Positions 8,606-17,782 of a stretch of 64,000 nt of DNA are shown one piece after another. The first letter of the stretch is position 1. Every line of letters begins with the position of its first letter. This stretch comes from Alphaproteobacteria bacterium (GTDB lineage: Bacteria > Pseudomonadota > Alphaproteobacteria > Micavibrionales > Micavibrionaceae). The stretch lies in NCBI GenBank assembly GCA_002401965.1, contig NVUR01000024.1, positions 1-64,000 of the forward strand, written 5' to 3'. Below the pieces are notes generated by a model, which saw nothing but the letters and a program-made list of their open reading frames with translations, had not been told where the DNA came from and did not search any database. The translations under genes and the position numbers were made by a program.

Positions 8606-9382
8606 ATGTCTGCACCTGAAAATAACATCACAGCCCTGCAAACAAACAAAAAACATCTAGCTTTTCTAATCAGTGACGACCTAGTGACCGAGAGCATGAT
8701 AAATATCATAGAGAAAAAGGGCGGGAAAACCAGTATTTACTATACAATAAAATCCCTTGAAGCCTCATTCAAACAGAATACGGAAAATTTGGATGCCCTT
8801 ATCGTTGACATGGATCATTTTGACCTTACTAAACTCTCCTGCATTCAAAGTACCGCAAACACGAAAAGACCTAAAATTTTTGCCCTCAGCAGTAAAAATG
8901 ATATGGATACCCGCCTCAAGGCCGTGCAATCGAATGTCCAATCCTTTATAATGAAGCCCCTTAATACAAATGAACTTACGCAACATATCTCCGCTTTTTT
9001 CGGATTGAACAAACACATTATTCATGATGTTTTAATTGTCGATGATGACTCTATGACTCTAAAATTTTGTCAAAAATTTCTAGAAGCTGAAAATATCCGG
9101 TTACGTTTTGTCAGTAACCCTAAAGATATACTCCATGAGCTTGAAAATTATAATCCGGACTTAATTCTGCTCGATTACTATATGCCCTATGCCAATGGGC
9201 TTGATATCAACCGCGTTATTCGCCAAATCTACAGCATTTCAGAAATTCCAATTCTTTTTATGACAGGTTCTAAAGACCATGACGTGTTAACAAATATTAG
9301 AAAAGAATCTGGTCTTGATCCTATTTTAAAACCGATACATCGAGAAGATCTTGTGGGTAGAGTATTCGAAGCCATGCAATGA
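8606..9382 (+). CDS. Double-receiver response regulator without output domain
   Basis: 258 residues with two CheY-like receiver domains. Receiver 1 (about 17-132) has acidic pair in LISDD, phospho-acceptor Asp in LIVDMDH, Ser in ALSSK and Lys in IMKPL. Receiver 2 (about 142-256) has IVDDD, LILLDYYMP, FMTGS and LKPI. Both keep the residues needed for phosphorylation, so neither looks dead. There is no DNA-binding, GGDEF or other output domain, suggesting a relay or sink or an interaction-based regulator. AAGGAG precedes the ATG at 8606. It lies 11 bases after the epimerase and converges with the LOV-kinase operon, so cross-talk is plausible but not shown. Confidence 0.85.
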   Translation: MSAPENNITALQTNKKHLAFLISDDLVTESMINIIEKKGGKTSIYYTIKSLEASFKQNTENLDALIVDMDHFDLTKLSCIQSTANTKRPKIFALSSKNDMDTRLKAVQSNVQSFIMKPLNTNELTQHISAFFGLNKHIIHDVLIVDDDSMTLKFCQKFLEAENIRLRFVSNPKDILHELENYNPDLILLDYYMPYANGLDINRVIRQIYSISEIPILFMTGSKDHDVLTNIRKESGLDPILKPIHREDLVGRVFEAMQ

Positions 9383-9387
9383 ACGCC

Positions 9388-9789
9388 CTATATGCCCTCC
9401 CATATTTCACGCACCTGCCCAGACAAAGTCATGGCGTCAAATGGCTTTGGAATAACACCCGCTGCGCCTAAGTCAATCAATCTCTCCACTTCATCAGCTT
9501 GGCATTTCGCCGTCATAAACATGATAGGGATAAGAGCAGCAGAGTGCGATTCTAACTCTCTTATCGCCTCAAGTGTCTGTGGACCGTCCATTTCAGGCAT
9601 CATCACATCAAGTATAATCAAATCCGGCAAATTATTATCTGTAGATGATCCCAGATAATCAAGTGCCTCTTGCCCCGAAGGTTTTGACACAACATCAAAA
9701 CCCCCTTTTTTCTTCAGCACAAGCGCGCCAATCCGACGAATATCATCATCATCATCAATCGTCAGTATTGTTTTAAGAAGTTTCATCAT
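9388..9789 (-). CDS. Single-domain response regulator (CheY-like)
   Basis: About 133 residues, a lone receiver: acidic cluster IDDDDDIRR, phospho-acceptor in LIILDVMMPEMDG, Thr in FMTAK and Lys in IPKPF. It follows the histidine kinase by about 22 bases in one operon, so it is the likely cognate phospho-acceptor. The chosen start (ATG 9789 or the adjacent ATG 9786) is preceded by AGGAG; the longer frame reaches back into the kinase gene. Lacking an output domain, it must pass the signal by protein interaction or further phosphotransfer. Confidence 0.9.
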   Translation of the reverse strand: MMKLLKTILTIDDDDDIRRIGALVLKKKGGFDVVSKPSGQEALDYLGSSTDNNLPDLIILDVMMPEMDGPQTLEAIRELESHSAALIPIMFMTAKCQADEVERLIDLGAAGVIPKPFDAMTLSGQVREIWEGI

Positions 9790-9811
9790 CACTATCTCCT
9801 GTTTCATAATT

Positions 9812-12307
9812 TTAACAACATGGTAAATCAATATAAAATGTAGTGCCCTGCCCAATCTTTGTTTTAAAGTCAATCTTCCCGTCATGAGATTCTACAATCT
9901 TCTTCGTAATATAAAGCCCCAACCCTGTTCCTTGCACTTTACGTACATCCGACGAGTCCTGCTGTGCAAATTTTGTAAATATCCTTTTCTGAAAATCATC
10001 TGAAATACCATCGCCGTAATCGGTAATTGAAATACGCACCATATCATCTGCACAACGACCCAATTGCGCCCCTATATCCACACGCCCCAATTCCTTGGAA
10101 AACTTTGCTGCATTAGAAAGCAGATTTGCAAAAACCTGAACAATCCTGTCTTTATCAACATAAATTCGAGTATCAGGAATATCATCAGAGATAACAAATT
10201 TAACCCCGTATTTTTCACCATAGATAGTATTAAGCTGAACGCTTTGCTGAACAATATCCAAAAGATCATGATTTTTTGGATAAAAACGCATCTCTCCTGC
10301 TTCAAGTTTTTCAGTATCTAGAATATCATCAACTAGAAACTTAAGTCTCTCACTATTACGATAAGCAATAGATAGCAATTCCTTTTCTTCTGCGGGCATA
10401 TCACTGTCATACAAATCATTAATCAATCCAAGCGATCCATGAATAGAGGTTAGGGGCGTACGTAATTCATGGCTTACAGTAGAGATAAATTCTTTTTTCA
10501 TCGCCTCGACGCGTTTGCGCTCTGTGATATCATTTTGTATGCCTACATAATATTTCAAACTACCATCATGGCCTAGAATTGGATTTAGGCTCAATTCGTT
10601 CCAAAATGCCTCGCCATTTTTTTTATAGTTTAAAATTTCTACCCTAATAGAATTCTGATTATTAATAGCCTCCGATAATTTTTGGATAACCGCTGGATCT
10701 GTTTCTGCTCCTTGCATAAAACCACAGCTGAACCCTAAGATTTCTTCCATTTTCCTTCCTGATATATCCATAAAGGCCTGATTACAAAAGATAATGGGTT
10801 GGTGTGGCTGTCGTCCATCACTGATCGTAACACCAAGATCAATTTCCTCGATCGCTCTGGCCATTAGAGTATTTTGCTCCGCCAAGTTCATGATTTCTTT
10901 TTCTTGCTGCTTTCTATCTTGAATATCGGTCGCTGTAATAATATATCCCGTTAATTTATTCTTATGATCTTTGAGTGAAGTCGCCGATAAAATATAAGGT
11001 TTAATATCCCCCTTAGCCGCAATAAGCCGCATTTCCATCTCATATCTATTATGTTTTCTGGCGAGATAGAAAAAAGTATCTCCGGCATTCGGGGGGGTAT
11101 AAGCAAAATGTTTAATTAATTCTTCTTGATGTTTTTCAAGGTCATCATGCAAAATCATTTCCTGAAAATACGTTGGAATTTCACTGTTTGTATCCTTAAA
11201 CAAGGAAAGAGCGGACTCATTTGTTCTTACAATAAAACCATCTGGCTTCACCACAAAAACAGGCAAGGGCATACCATCAAACAGTGTATCGATATACTCT
11301 TTTGAAACTGTTGTGTCCTGAAGTTCCTCAGCCAATTCATTATAGGAACGCTCAAGACCAGCCAGCTCCTTAATTGTACTTAGCTTAATACGCTTAGATA
11401 GATTTTTTTCAGTATGCAAAACACGAAGCTGGTCGGAAACGTTAGCTAAAATGGCTGCAACACTACGCCCGACAAGGGATATAGACAAAAATATCCCACA
11501 AAATGCGATAATGATAAAAGTAACCATAGCATATTGCACATCCGTAACCGCCTGAAATGCAATATTATTTTTCTGTGCAGAAACAAGCATTAATTCAGAG
11601 TTCATATTAATGTGTTGTTTAGAAATAGCCCAATCTGCAAAATGATTTTCATTATAATCATGTCCAACATGAAAGTAATTTTGATCCGGTGACGTAAACA
11701 ACAAATAACCATGAGCATCGGTAACGAATAGATAACTGCTGACAGAAGATACTTTTAAAAATTCGGCTAATGTGGCTGTATCAAATAAGAGAACCAATGT
11801 CCCTTCTGGTAAGCCATTGATAATAATTGGTTCAGCCATAATCAAGCCATTATGGTCAATGGTTTCATAATATTGCCCATTAATAACCTTTGTCTGCCAG
11901 TTATCATTTAACTGTAATGCAGCATTAAGATTATTTGTTGCCAATACGCGCCCCTGAAAATCCAGCAATTTTATACTGCCACCACTTTGTGGCCCTGGAA
12001 CACGCAATGTTTTAAAAAGCTGCGGAATATATTCTCCTGCTCCCTTAGGATCAACCAAAGAATTCACAATCATCCCGTTTTGCGCCAAATTTTTGAGCCA
12101 CCCCCTTGTCACTGACAATCTATTATTTAACGTTTGGTGCGCGAAGGAAAACTCGTTTCTAATATTTTGCTGCTGCTGTTGTTGGATTGTGCGGTAAGTA
12201 AATTTATATATCAGGATAAAGGCGACAAGCATAACAGGAAGCATAATCGGCAATACGCGCCTCGACACATAAAATAATATGCTTATTTCTCGTCTTCTTG
12301 GCTTCAT
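9812..12307 (-). CDS. Membrane LOV/PAS sensor histidine kinase
   Basis: 831 residues. Order: TM helix about 18-36; periplasmic Cache-like sensor about 40-257; TM helix about 258-280; HAMP-like linker about 280-333; PAS about 336-466; second PAS with LOV features about 490-597; HisKA with phospho-acceptor His613 in VSHELRTP; HATPase with N-box (NLLSN), DYGDG and GTGLGL. The second PAS keeps LOV Cys528 (FSCGFMQG), and flavin-contacting Asn560 (ILNY), Asn570 (FWN) and Gln591 (GIQ). It differs from the NCRFLQ consensus by Ser for Asn and Gly for Arg. A GGGGAG precedes the ATG. It is encoded between a periplasmic binding protein and a receiver, so it may integrate a ligand-loaded binding protein with blue light. 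Light sensing is inferred. Confidence 0.88.
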   Translation of the reverse strand: MKPRRREISILFYVSRRVLPIMLPVMLVAFILIYKFTYRTIQQQQQQNIRNEFSFAHQTLNNRLSVTRGWLKNLAQNGMIVNSLVDPKGAGEYIPQLFKTLRVPGPQSGGSIKLLDFQGRVLATNNLNAALQLNDNWQTKVINGQYYETIDHNGLIMAEPIIINGLPEGTLVLLFDTATLAEFLKVSSVSSYLFVTDAHGYLLFTSPDQNYFHVGHDYNENHFADWAISKQHINMNSELMLVSAQKNNIAFQAVTDVQYAMVTFIIIAFCGIFLSISLVGRSVAAILANVSDQLRVLHTEKNLSKRIKLSTIKELAGLERSYNELAEELQDTTVSKEYIDTLFDGMPLPVFVVKPDGFIVRTNESALSLFKDTNSEIPTYFQEMILHDDLEKHQEELIKHFAYTPPNAGDTFFYLARKHNRYEMEMRLIAAKGDIKPYILSATSLKDHKNKLTGYIITATDIQDRKQQEKEIMNLAEQNTLMARAIEEIDLGVTISDGRQPHQPIIFCNQAFMDISGRKMEEILGFSCGFMQGAETDPAVIQKLSEAINNQNSIRVEILNYKKNGEAFWNELSLNPILGHDGSLKYYVGIQNDITERKRVEAMKKEFISTVSHELRTPLTSIHGSLGLINDLYDSDMPAEEKELLSIAYRNSERLKFLVDDILDTEKLEAGEMRFYPKNHDLLDIVQQSVQLNTIYGEKYGVKFVISDDIPDTRIYVDKDRIVQVFANLLSNAAKFSKELGRVDIGAQLGRCADDMVRISITDYGDGISDDFQKRIFTKFAQQDSSDVRKVQGTGLGLYITKKIVESHDGKIDFKTKIGQGTTFYIDLPCC
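10517..10840 (-). other. LOV-like photosensor domain within the kinase
   Basis: This segment encodes residues about 490-597 of the kinase. In the LOV family a flavin bound here forms a covalent adduct with the conserved cysteine on blue light. The cysteine codon is at 10724-10726 (complement, TGT). Three of the four polar flavin contacts are kept; the Asn just before the cysteine is Ser. The run ends in DITERK and leads directly into the HisKA helix, the usual LOV-kinase connection. Confidence 0.65.
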
Positions 12308-12315
12308 GTTCTCCC

Positions 12316-13518
12316 CTAATCCTCTCTCACAATTTCGCCTTGCCGATTATAACGGTATAGCCCTAAATCCGTTATATCTAGAGCCTCATGATCGTTCTTT
12401 TTAAATGGAAATTCATAGCTCTTAATCAGACCATCATGATATTTAATTTCATGAAGTGCATCCCACAATTCTTCGCGCGTTTGGTTTTTGGTATTTTTCA
12501 ATGCTTTGGCAAATAAATGCGTTAAATCATAACTATGTGCTGTTCCCACAGGGGCAGGCATATCCCGCGTAGATTGACATGGACCAAATTCCGCACAATA
12601 TTTCTTCTTAAATACCCCTGCTCCCTCATGGTCAAAAGACCATGTTTGTACAAAAGATAAATCGATTTCATGAATAGCCTCTCCAACAAAATGCGGAAAA
12701 TCTGTTGCTGTAATTCCCCAATGCGAAATTACAGGGGGGCGCTGATCTTTAGGTAATTTCGCCAAAGCATGAACAAAAGCGGCTCCCTCGGTTGCATTAG
12801 CAACCAAGATAATCGCATCCGTATTATAACGCTCCAGATCTTTCATACGAAATGTAAAGTCTGCTTCACCATCTCCCCAAAAGAACCATTGGGTAAAATT
12901 AATGCTAATCCCAGCTTTAGACGCCTCTTTAATAATAGCCTTGTAATTGGATCGTCCCCAGCCCGTTTTTTCAAGAAATAGAACAATATTCTTATACCCT
13001 CGCTTTTGAGCTTCTTGAATAAAGAACGGCGCGGCATATTCATCACGAATGGATAAACGGAACACATAATTCGGATCGTAGCCATTATCAACAACGGTTG
13101 TTCCCGCGGCCCACGCTCCCAAATAAGGGATTTTAAATTTATGAATATTGGCCAATTCCTCTAGTGCCACAGGCGTATGAACGCCACCTACGATCGCAAG
13201 AATATCGTCATCCGTGGCTATTTTCTCAATATTATAAACCCCGCGTGCAGGATTGGCGCGATGGTCAAAAATTTTCAGCCCCAGCGTCACACCATTCACA
13301 CCGCCCGCTTCATTAATTTCTTTTAAAGCCAGCTCTATACCACGTTGAATCGCCCTACCTGCCTCCTTCGTATTACCGGACATGTCCGCATCAAGCGCGA
13401 TATATTTCACGGGAGCAAGAACACCCCCTTCAGAAAAAGCGGCTCTATTAATCAAAATGAGAGACAAAATGAGAGTAAAAACGAACACCGCACACTTACC
13501 CGACCAAGTCATTTGCAT
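12316..13518 (-). CDS. LivJ-like periplasmic ligand-binding protein (type 1 PBP)
   Basis: About 400 residues. An N-terminal hydrophobic segment (CAVFVFTLILSLILINRAAFS) is a signal peptide or anchor. The rest matches the branched-chain amino acid/amide-binding family: LDADMSGNTKEAGRAIQRG, LALKEINEAGGVNG, LAIVGGVHTPVALE and IPYLGAWAAGT. The ATG at 13518 has GGAG 7 bases upstream; a frame to 13551 lacks one. No LivH, LivM, LivF or LivG permease or ATPase gene is near. The kinase starts 8 bases after its stop. I infer that it presents a ligand to the kinase's periplasmic domain, or is a transporter component encoded apart from its permease. Ligand unknown. Confidence 0.85.
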   Translation of the reverse strand: MQMTWSGKCAVFVFTLILSLILINRAAFSEGGVLAPVKYIALDADMSGNTKEAGRAIQRGIELALKEINEAGGVNGVTLGLKIFDHRANPARGVYNIEKIATDDDILAIVGGVHTPVALEELANIHKFKIPYLGAWAAGTTVVDNGYDPNYVFRLSIRDEYAAPFFIQEAQKRGYKNIVLFLEKTGWGRSNYKAIIKEASKAGISINFTQWFFWGDGEADFTFRMKDLERYNTDAIILVANATEGAAFVHALAKLPKDQRPPVISHWGITATDFPHFVGEAIHEIDLSFVQTWSFDHEGAGVFKKKYCAEFGPCQSTRDMPAPVGTAHSYDLTHLFAKALKNTKNQTREELWDALHEIKYHDGLIKSYEFPFKKNDHEALDITDLGLYRYNRQGEIVRED

Positions 13519-13693
13519 TAAACTTCTCCATAAGGCACTGTTACAAAACAATTTTATATATTTCTTGTTGCGCCCGATAGAATAGTAAAAGCAAATATTG
13601 TGCCCTTTTTTAACCCTTATTTAGATAGATAAAGTAATGACAAAAAAACAGTACGCCTTTAGATGGGCAATACCTACGAATGAAAAAACAAGA

Positions 13694-14689
13694 CTACCGA
13701 AGCAATCCACCATTTTTGGATTTTTCTTCTAATATCTTATACTGATCGCCCAACCTTATATCGAGCCTACCCTTTGTCTTACCTCTCACATAAATCTGAG
13801 AGTAAAATAAGGTTTCTTTTTTCCTATCCGCGTAAATTTCATAACCTTCCAGAATCCCCATCATCCCAACCATAGCCAACCGACTGTTCCCCGATTTCCC
13901 CAACAAAGTGCCATGTGCAAAAATTTTTACCTTTAAAAAAATATAAGCCTCCCTCATCGCATACATTCTACTCTTGGTTCGAATATCAACTTTATATTTT
14001 ATTTTAAATGCCCTGTTTACCTTTCGAATATAATTATTAGCAACTTGTTTTGACATTGGTACACGAATAATAGTCAAAGGGCGGCTAAGCTCTAAAATTA
14101 TACCTCTGGGATAACCATTCAACAGTTTGTCTCTCTTCAAACATGGCTTTCTATAGGCATCAGATGCAAATAATTCAAACTTACGAAATGACTTTATTTT
14201 ATACTCATCTTGCACATCAACAGCACCAAAACGCTCATTATACTCACGCAATTTAAGAGGGATCATAAATTCAAATCGTGTTGGAAATTCTGACTTATTA
14301 TTTTTAATAAAATACCTTGCTGCCTCCCTTATACCAGACCATTCAAATTCATCTCCCGAAAATTTCTGGTACATATCACACTCATTAATTTTCATAAATT
14401 CATCAATGGCCTCATCATCAAGCACATTATAGAGTCCTAAGCTCCAATACATATGCGAAAGAGCCTTAATAGTAGGCTGTTCATATAAATAGAGAACCTC
14501 CCCCCTTTTGATCAAATTTCTATTTAATAATTCCGCACCAGCGCCCTCATCATATTCCAAAAATTCATCTACAAAACCGTCCAGCAGTTTTTCGATCTGT
14601 GCATAGGCCGTCCCTGCGCTCATAAAACCGCAAAACAGGATCATCAGGAAAGCAACGCTACGCGTCCATGGAATTATATTTTTAAGCAC
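13694..14689 (-). CDS. Secreted protein of unknown function
   Basis: About 331 residues. The N-terminus has a signal peptide ending near GTAYAQ. The mature part is alpha/beta, rich in Lys, Arg, Tyr and Phe, with two cysteines (INECDMY and RKPCLKR). I prefer the GTG at 14689, with GGAG 6 bases upstream; TTG codons at 14701-14704 would extend it. It might belong to a domain-of-unknown-function family such as DUF4852, but that is a weak recollection. It lies between the binding-protein operon and mutY on the same strand, with no clear functional link. Confidence 0.6.
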   Translation of the reverse strand: MLKNIIPWTRSVAFLMILFCGFMSAGTAYAQIEKLLDGFVDEFLEYDEGAGAELLNRNLIKRGEVLYLYEQPTIKALSHMYWSLGLYNVLDDEAIDEFMKINECDMYQKFSGDEFEWSGIREAARYFIKNNKSEFPTRFEFMIPLKLREYNERFGAVDVQDEYKIKSFRKFELFASDAYRKPCLKRDKLLNGYPRGIILELSRPLTIIRVPMSKQVANNYIRKVNRAFKIKYKVDIRTKSRMYAMREAYIFLKVKIFAHGTLLGKSGNSRLAMVGMMGILEGYEIYADRKKETLFYSQIYVRGKTKGRLDIRLGDQYKILEEKSKNGGLLR

Positions 14690-14758
14690 GCTAAGCTCCA
14701 ACAAAAATTATTTACACAACGTTTCATAGTAACACGACACTTTAAAAAACACATCGAT

Positions 14759-15844
14759 TTATCCAAAAAATTTAAGAGCTTTCTTGAAAGCCGTAGGCAT
14801 TCCCAATTTTTGAAGCCCCACCTTATCAATCCATTCATATTCTGAGGATATATTTCCTTTATCCGAAATCACACATGAAAACAGAACAAGAGTAAGATGG
14901 AAATGCGTAAAAATATGTGTAATGCTGACATCGTTTTTTATCCATCGCTCCCTATCTCCTAATAGCTCTAGATGCTCCAATCCCCCCTCATCTTCAAGCC
15001 ATTCAGATGTAGGAAAGCCATACATCCCGCCAAGCAAACCTTTTTCAGGACGCTTATGTATCAATACGTCACCTTGCTTATTCGTAACATGATAAACATA
15101 GCCATACCGTTTAGGTCTCTCTTTTTTGGGCGCGCGCAGCGGATATATCTCAGGCGTACCTTGCCGATACCCTACGCAATTTCCATTCAGAGGACACAAA
15201 GAACAAGCAGGTGATTTTGGCGTGCAAATGGTTGCCCCCAAATCCATTAAGGCCTGCGCGTAATCCCCTGTACGTTTTGTAAACCCATCCGCATATAAAG
15301 CAGCATATTCCTTCAGAGCTTTCTTGCCCTCAGGCACGGCAATCTTGCAAGCATGATAACGCGCCATCACGCGCTCCACATTCCCATCGACAACATTGGC
15401 TGGTTTATCAAAAGCAATAGAGGTAATCGCCGCACTGGTATAATCCCCTATTCCAGGTAATTTCTGAAGCGCAACTTGGTCTGCGGGGAAAACACCATCA
15501 TAATCATTAGAGATAATCTTCGCGCATTTATGAAGGTTGCGCGCCCGCGCATAATAGCCAAGCCCCGCCCAATTGCTCATCACATCATCATTATCCGCCT
15601 TGGCCAGCGCATGAACATTAGGCCATTTCTCTGTGAATTTCAGAAAATACCTAATAACGGCTTGCACCGTTGTTTGCTGCAACATCACCTCGGAAAGCCA
15701 AACACGATATGGGTCAGGTTGCTCCCCCTCCAAAGCACGCCAAGGCAAAACACGTCGGTGAACATCATACCAGTCCAAAACTTTTTTACGAAACATAGCG
15801 GGCTTATCTGTGCTTATATTTTTAGCTGTGCTACAAATTGTCAT
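14759..15844 (-). CDS. mutY: A/G-specific adenine DNA glycosylase MutY
   Basis: 361 residues, normal for MutY. The HhH-GPD core has the catalytic Glu52 (SEVMLQQT), the hairpin LPGIGDYTSAAI and Asp153 in VVDGNVERVMAR. Four cysteines at 207, 214, 217 and 223 (C-X6-C-X2-C-X5-C) form the [4Fe-4S] loop. The C-terminal half is a NUDIX-like domain that reads 8-oxoG. It removes adenine opposite 8-oxoguanine. It diverges from the DUF721 gene with 24 bases between starts, a common alphaproteobacterial arrangement. No strong ribosome binding site is visible at the ATG; Met17 (15796) is an alternative. Confidence 0.95.
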   Translation of the reverse strand: MTICSTAKNISTDKPAMFRKKVLDWYDVHRRVLPWRALEGEQPDPYRVWLSEVMLQQTTVQAVIRYFLKFTEKWPNVHALAKADNDDVMSNWAGLGYYARARNLHKCAKIISNDYDGVFPADQVALQKLPGIGDYTSAAITSIAFDKPANVVDGNVERVMARYHACKIAVPEGKKALKEYAALYADGFTKRTGDYAQALMDLGATICTPKSPACSLCPLNGNCVGYRQGTPEIYPLRAPKKERPKRYGYVYHVTNKQGDVLIHKRPEKGLLGGMYGFPTSEWLEDEGGLEHLELLGDRERWIKNDVSITHIFTHFHLTLVLFSCVISDKGNISSEYEWIDKVGLQKLGMPTAFKKALKFFG

Positions 15845-15868
15845 GTATAAAATCGAGACCTTAAATTA

Positions 15869-16351
15869 ATGCGCCCATTATCTGAATCCACAGCACGCGT
15901 TGCCAACAAAAACTTTTCCCGCAAACATATTGCTTTGGGACGCGTTGTCAATCAGTGGGACGAAATCATGGGCAACGAATTTGCCGATAAAGCACAGCCC
16001 GTAAAAATAAATTATCGCAAAGCCACACGTTCCAAAGAACGAACCGTTACGCTGGATATTGCCACGACCAGCTCATACGCGACGATACTGCCCTATCAAA
16101 AAGATGTAATACTGGAACGCATCAATCAACTATTCGGAAAGCAATGGATTACCGATATTCGTTTCGTGGTTGGAAACGTTATAGAAGCCCCGATTACACG
16201 GAAAAAAATCATTTCCCCCTTGACGCAGGGTGAAAAAAAATATCTATCGGGGGTTCTTGATCAAATAGATGACCCTGAATTTAAAGAAAGACTGGAAAGT
16301 TTGGGTAAAGCTTTAATATCAGATATGAAATCATCGGAAAGGACATCATGA
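15869..16351 (+). CDS. DUF721 (DciA-related) protein
   Basis: 160 residues. The N-terminal two thirds matches DUF721: GRVVNQWDEIMGNEFADKAQPVKI followed by a beta-strand TLDIATTSSYATILPYQKDVILERINQLFG. DUF721 includes DciA, a helicase-loading factor; the role of this branch is less certain. The C-terminal part is charged and of low complexity. It overlaps efp by 4 bases (ATGA). In many alphaproteobacteria this gene lies between mutY and a dsbA-like gene, and the same general order appears here with efp, suhB and an OmpA-like gene inserted. Confidence 0.8.
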   Translation: MRPLSESTARVANKNFSRKHIALGRVVNQWDEIMGNEFADKAQPVKINYRKATRSKERTVTLDIATTSSYATILPYQKDVILERINQLFGKQWITDIRFVVGNVIEAPITRKKIISPLTQGEKKYLSGVLDQIDDPEFKERLESLGKALISDMKSSERTS

Positions 16352-16920
16352 AAGTAAATGCAATCACTCTACGCTCCGGCAACATTATAGAGCATAACGG
16401 CAAGCTCTGCATGGTCGTGAAAAATGACATTCAGCAACCTGGTAAAGGCGCATCTGTCTCACAAATAGAAATGCGCGATATCCGCACAGGCAACAAAGAT
16501 AATGTGCGCTTTCGTACCCAAGAAACTGTGGAGCGTATCCGCCTAGATCAAACGGATTACCAATTCCTATACCTCGCTGGTGATGATGTTAACCTGATGA
16601 ACACAGAAACATACGATCAAATCACAGTGACAAAAGAAGATATGGGTCCACAAGCCGCTTACCTACAAGAAAACATGATAGTTGAAGTTGAATCCCATGA
16701 AGGCGAGCCATTGGGCTTTAAATTACCCGATCGTATTATTATTGATATTGTCGAGGCAGAGCCTGTGATTAAAGGCCAAACCGCAACCACATCATATAAG
16801 CCTGCCATTCTAGAAAATGGCGAAAAAGTTATGGTTCCCCCGCATATAGAAGTCGGCACAAAAGTTGTCGTCAAACTCGAAGATGGTATCGGAACATATT
16901 TAGAGCGTTATAAAGGCTAA
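16348..16920 (+). CDS. efp: Elongation factor P
   Basis: 190 residues, three beta-barrel domains. The modification loop carries Lys33 in QPGKGASV, which in gamma- and some other proteobacteria is lysylated. The IDIVEAEPVIKGQTATTSYKPA block and the C-terminal VPPHIEVGTKVVVKLEDG stretch are typical. EF-P relieves ribosome stalling at polyproline. The ATG lies inside an ATGA overlap with the DUF721 gene, so the two are translationally coupled; it has GGAAAGGA upstream. Confidence 0.97.
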   Translation: MKVNAITLRSGNIIEHNGKLCMVVKNDIQQPGKGASVSQIEMRDIRTGNKDNVRFRTQETVERIRLDQTDYQFLYLAGDDVNLMNTETYDQITVTKEDMGPQAAYLQENMIVEVESHEGEPLGFKLPDRIIIDIVEAEPVIKGQTATTSYKPAILENGEKVMVPPHIEVGTKVVVKLEDGIGTYLERYKG

Positions 16921-16966
16921 CAAACAAATCATAAAAAAACACATCGTAAATTAAGGAAATGAGAAA

Positions 16967-17764
16967 ATGGCAGCACAAACGCCTGTAATGAATGTAATGA
17001 TGCGCGCAAGTGAAAAAGCGGCGCGGACACTATTGAGAGACTTTAACGAAGTTGAACATTTGCAAGTCTCGCAAAAAGGCCCTGGTGATTTTGTCACTGC
17101 TGCCGATCGCAGGTCAGAGGAAATCATCTTCGAAGAATTAAAAAAGGCTCGCCCTGATTATAGTTTTTTAATGGAAGAATCAGGCGCGGTGGCAGGCAAA
17201 GATTCCGACTATCGCTGGATCATTGATCCGCTTGATGGCACGACAAACTTCCTGCACGGTATCCCGCATTGGGCAATATCAATCGCTTTGGAACATAAAG
17301 GACAAATAATTGCAGGTCTTATCCATGACCCTGTTAAGGATGAAATTTTCCATGCGGAAAAAGGCAAAGGCGCGTTCATGCGTCGCAGTCGCCTGCGTGT
17401 ATCTGGACGTAACGACCTAATGCATGCGACGATCGCAACAGGCGCACCACGCAGATCACAAGCACAAAAAAACCAGTTCATTGCTGAATACACGGCTATG
17501 CTGTCTGTTGCACCGGGCTTAAGACGCTTTGGCGCAGCCGCGCTTGATCTTGCCTATGTCGCTGCTGGACGTTACGAGGGCTTTTGGGAGCGCGATTTAA
17601 AAGCATGGGATATCGCCGCCGGTATCCTAATTGTAAAAGAATCTGGGGGTTTTATTTCAGATCTTGATGACATTCGTAAGAATCCAGTAGATACTGGTAA
17701 TATTCTTGCGGCGAACGAACAGCTTTTTGATTCCATCGGAAAGGTACTCAAAGCCGTTAAATAA
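16967..17764 (+). CDS. suhB: Inositol monophosphatase family protein (SuhB-like)
   Basis: 265 residues. Metal-binding and catalytic motifs are visible: FVTAADRRSE, MEESG, WIIDPLDGTTNF and KAWDIAAGILIVKESGG. The family dephosphorylates inositol-1-phosphate and related sugar phosphates; SuhB also acts in rRNA transcription in enteric bacteria. The gene follows efp by 46 bases with AAGGAAATGAGAAAATG at its start. Family assignment is firm; the physiological substrate is not determined. Confidence 0.93.
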   Translation: MAAQTPVMNVMMRASEKAARTLLRDFNEVEHLQVSQKGPGDFVTAADRRSEEIIFEELKKARPDYSFLMEESGAVAGKDSDYRWIIDPLDGTTNFLHGIPHWAISIALEHKGQIIAGLIHDPVKDEIFHAEKGKGAFMRRSRLRVSGRNDLMHATIATGAPRRSQAQKNQFIAEYTAMLSVAPGLRRFGAAALDLAYVAAGRYEGFWERDLKAWDIAAGILIVKESGGFISDLDDIRKNPVDTGNILAANEQLFDSIGKVLKAVK

Positions 17765-17782
17765 ATTTATAAAGAAAGGGTC

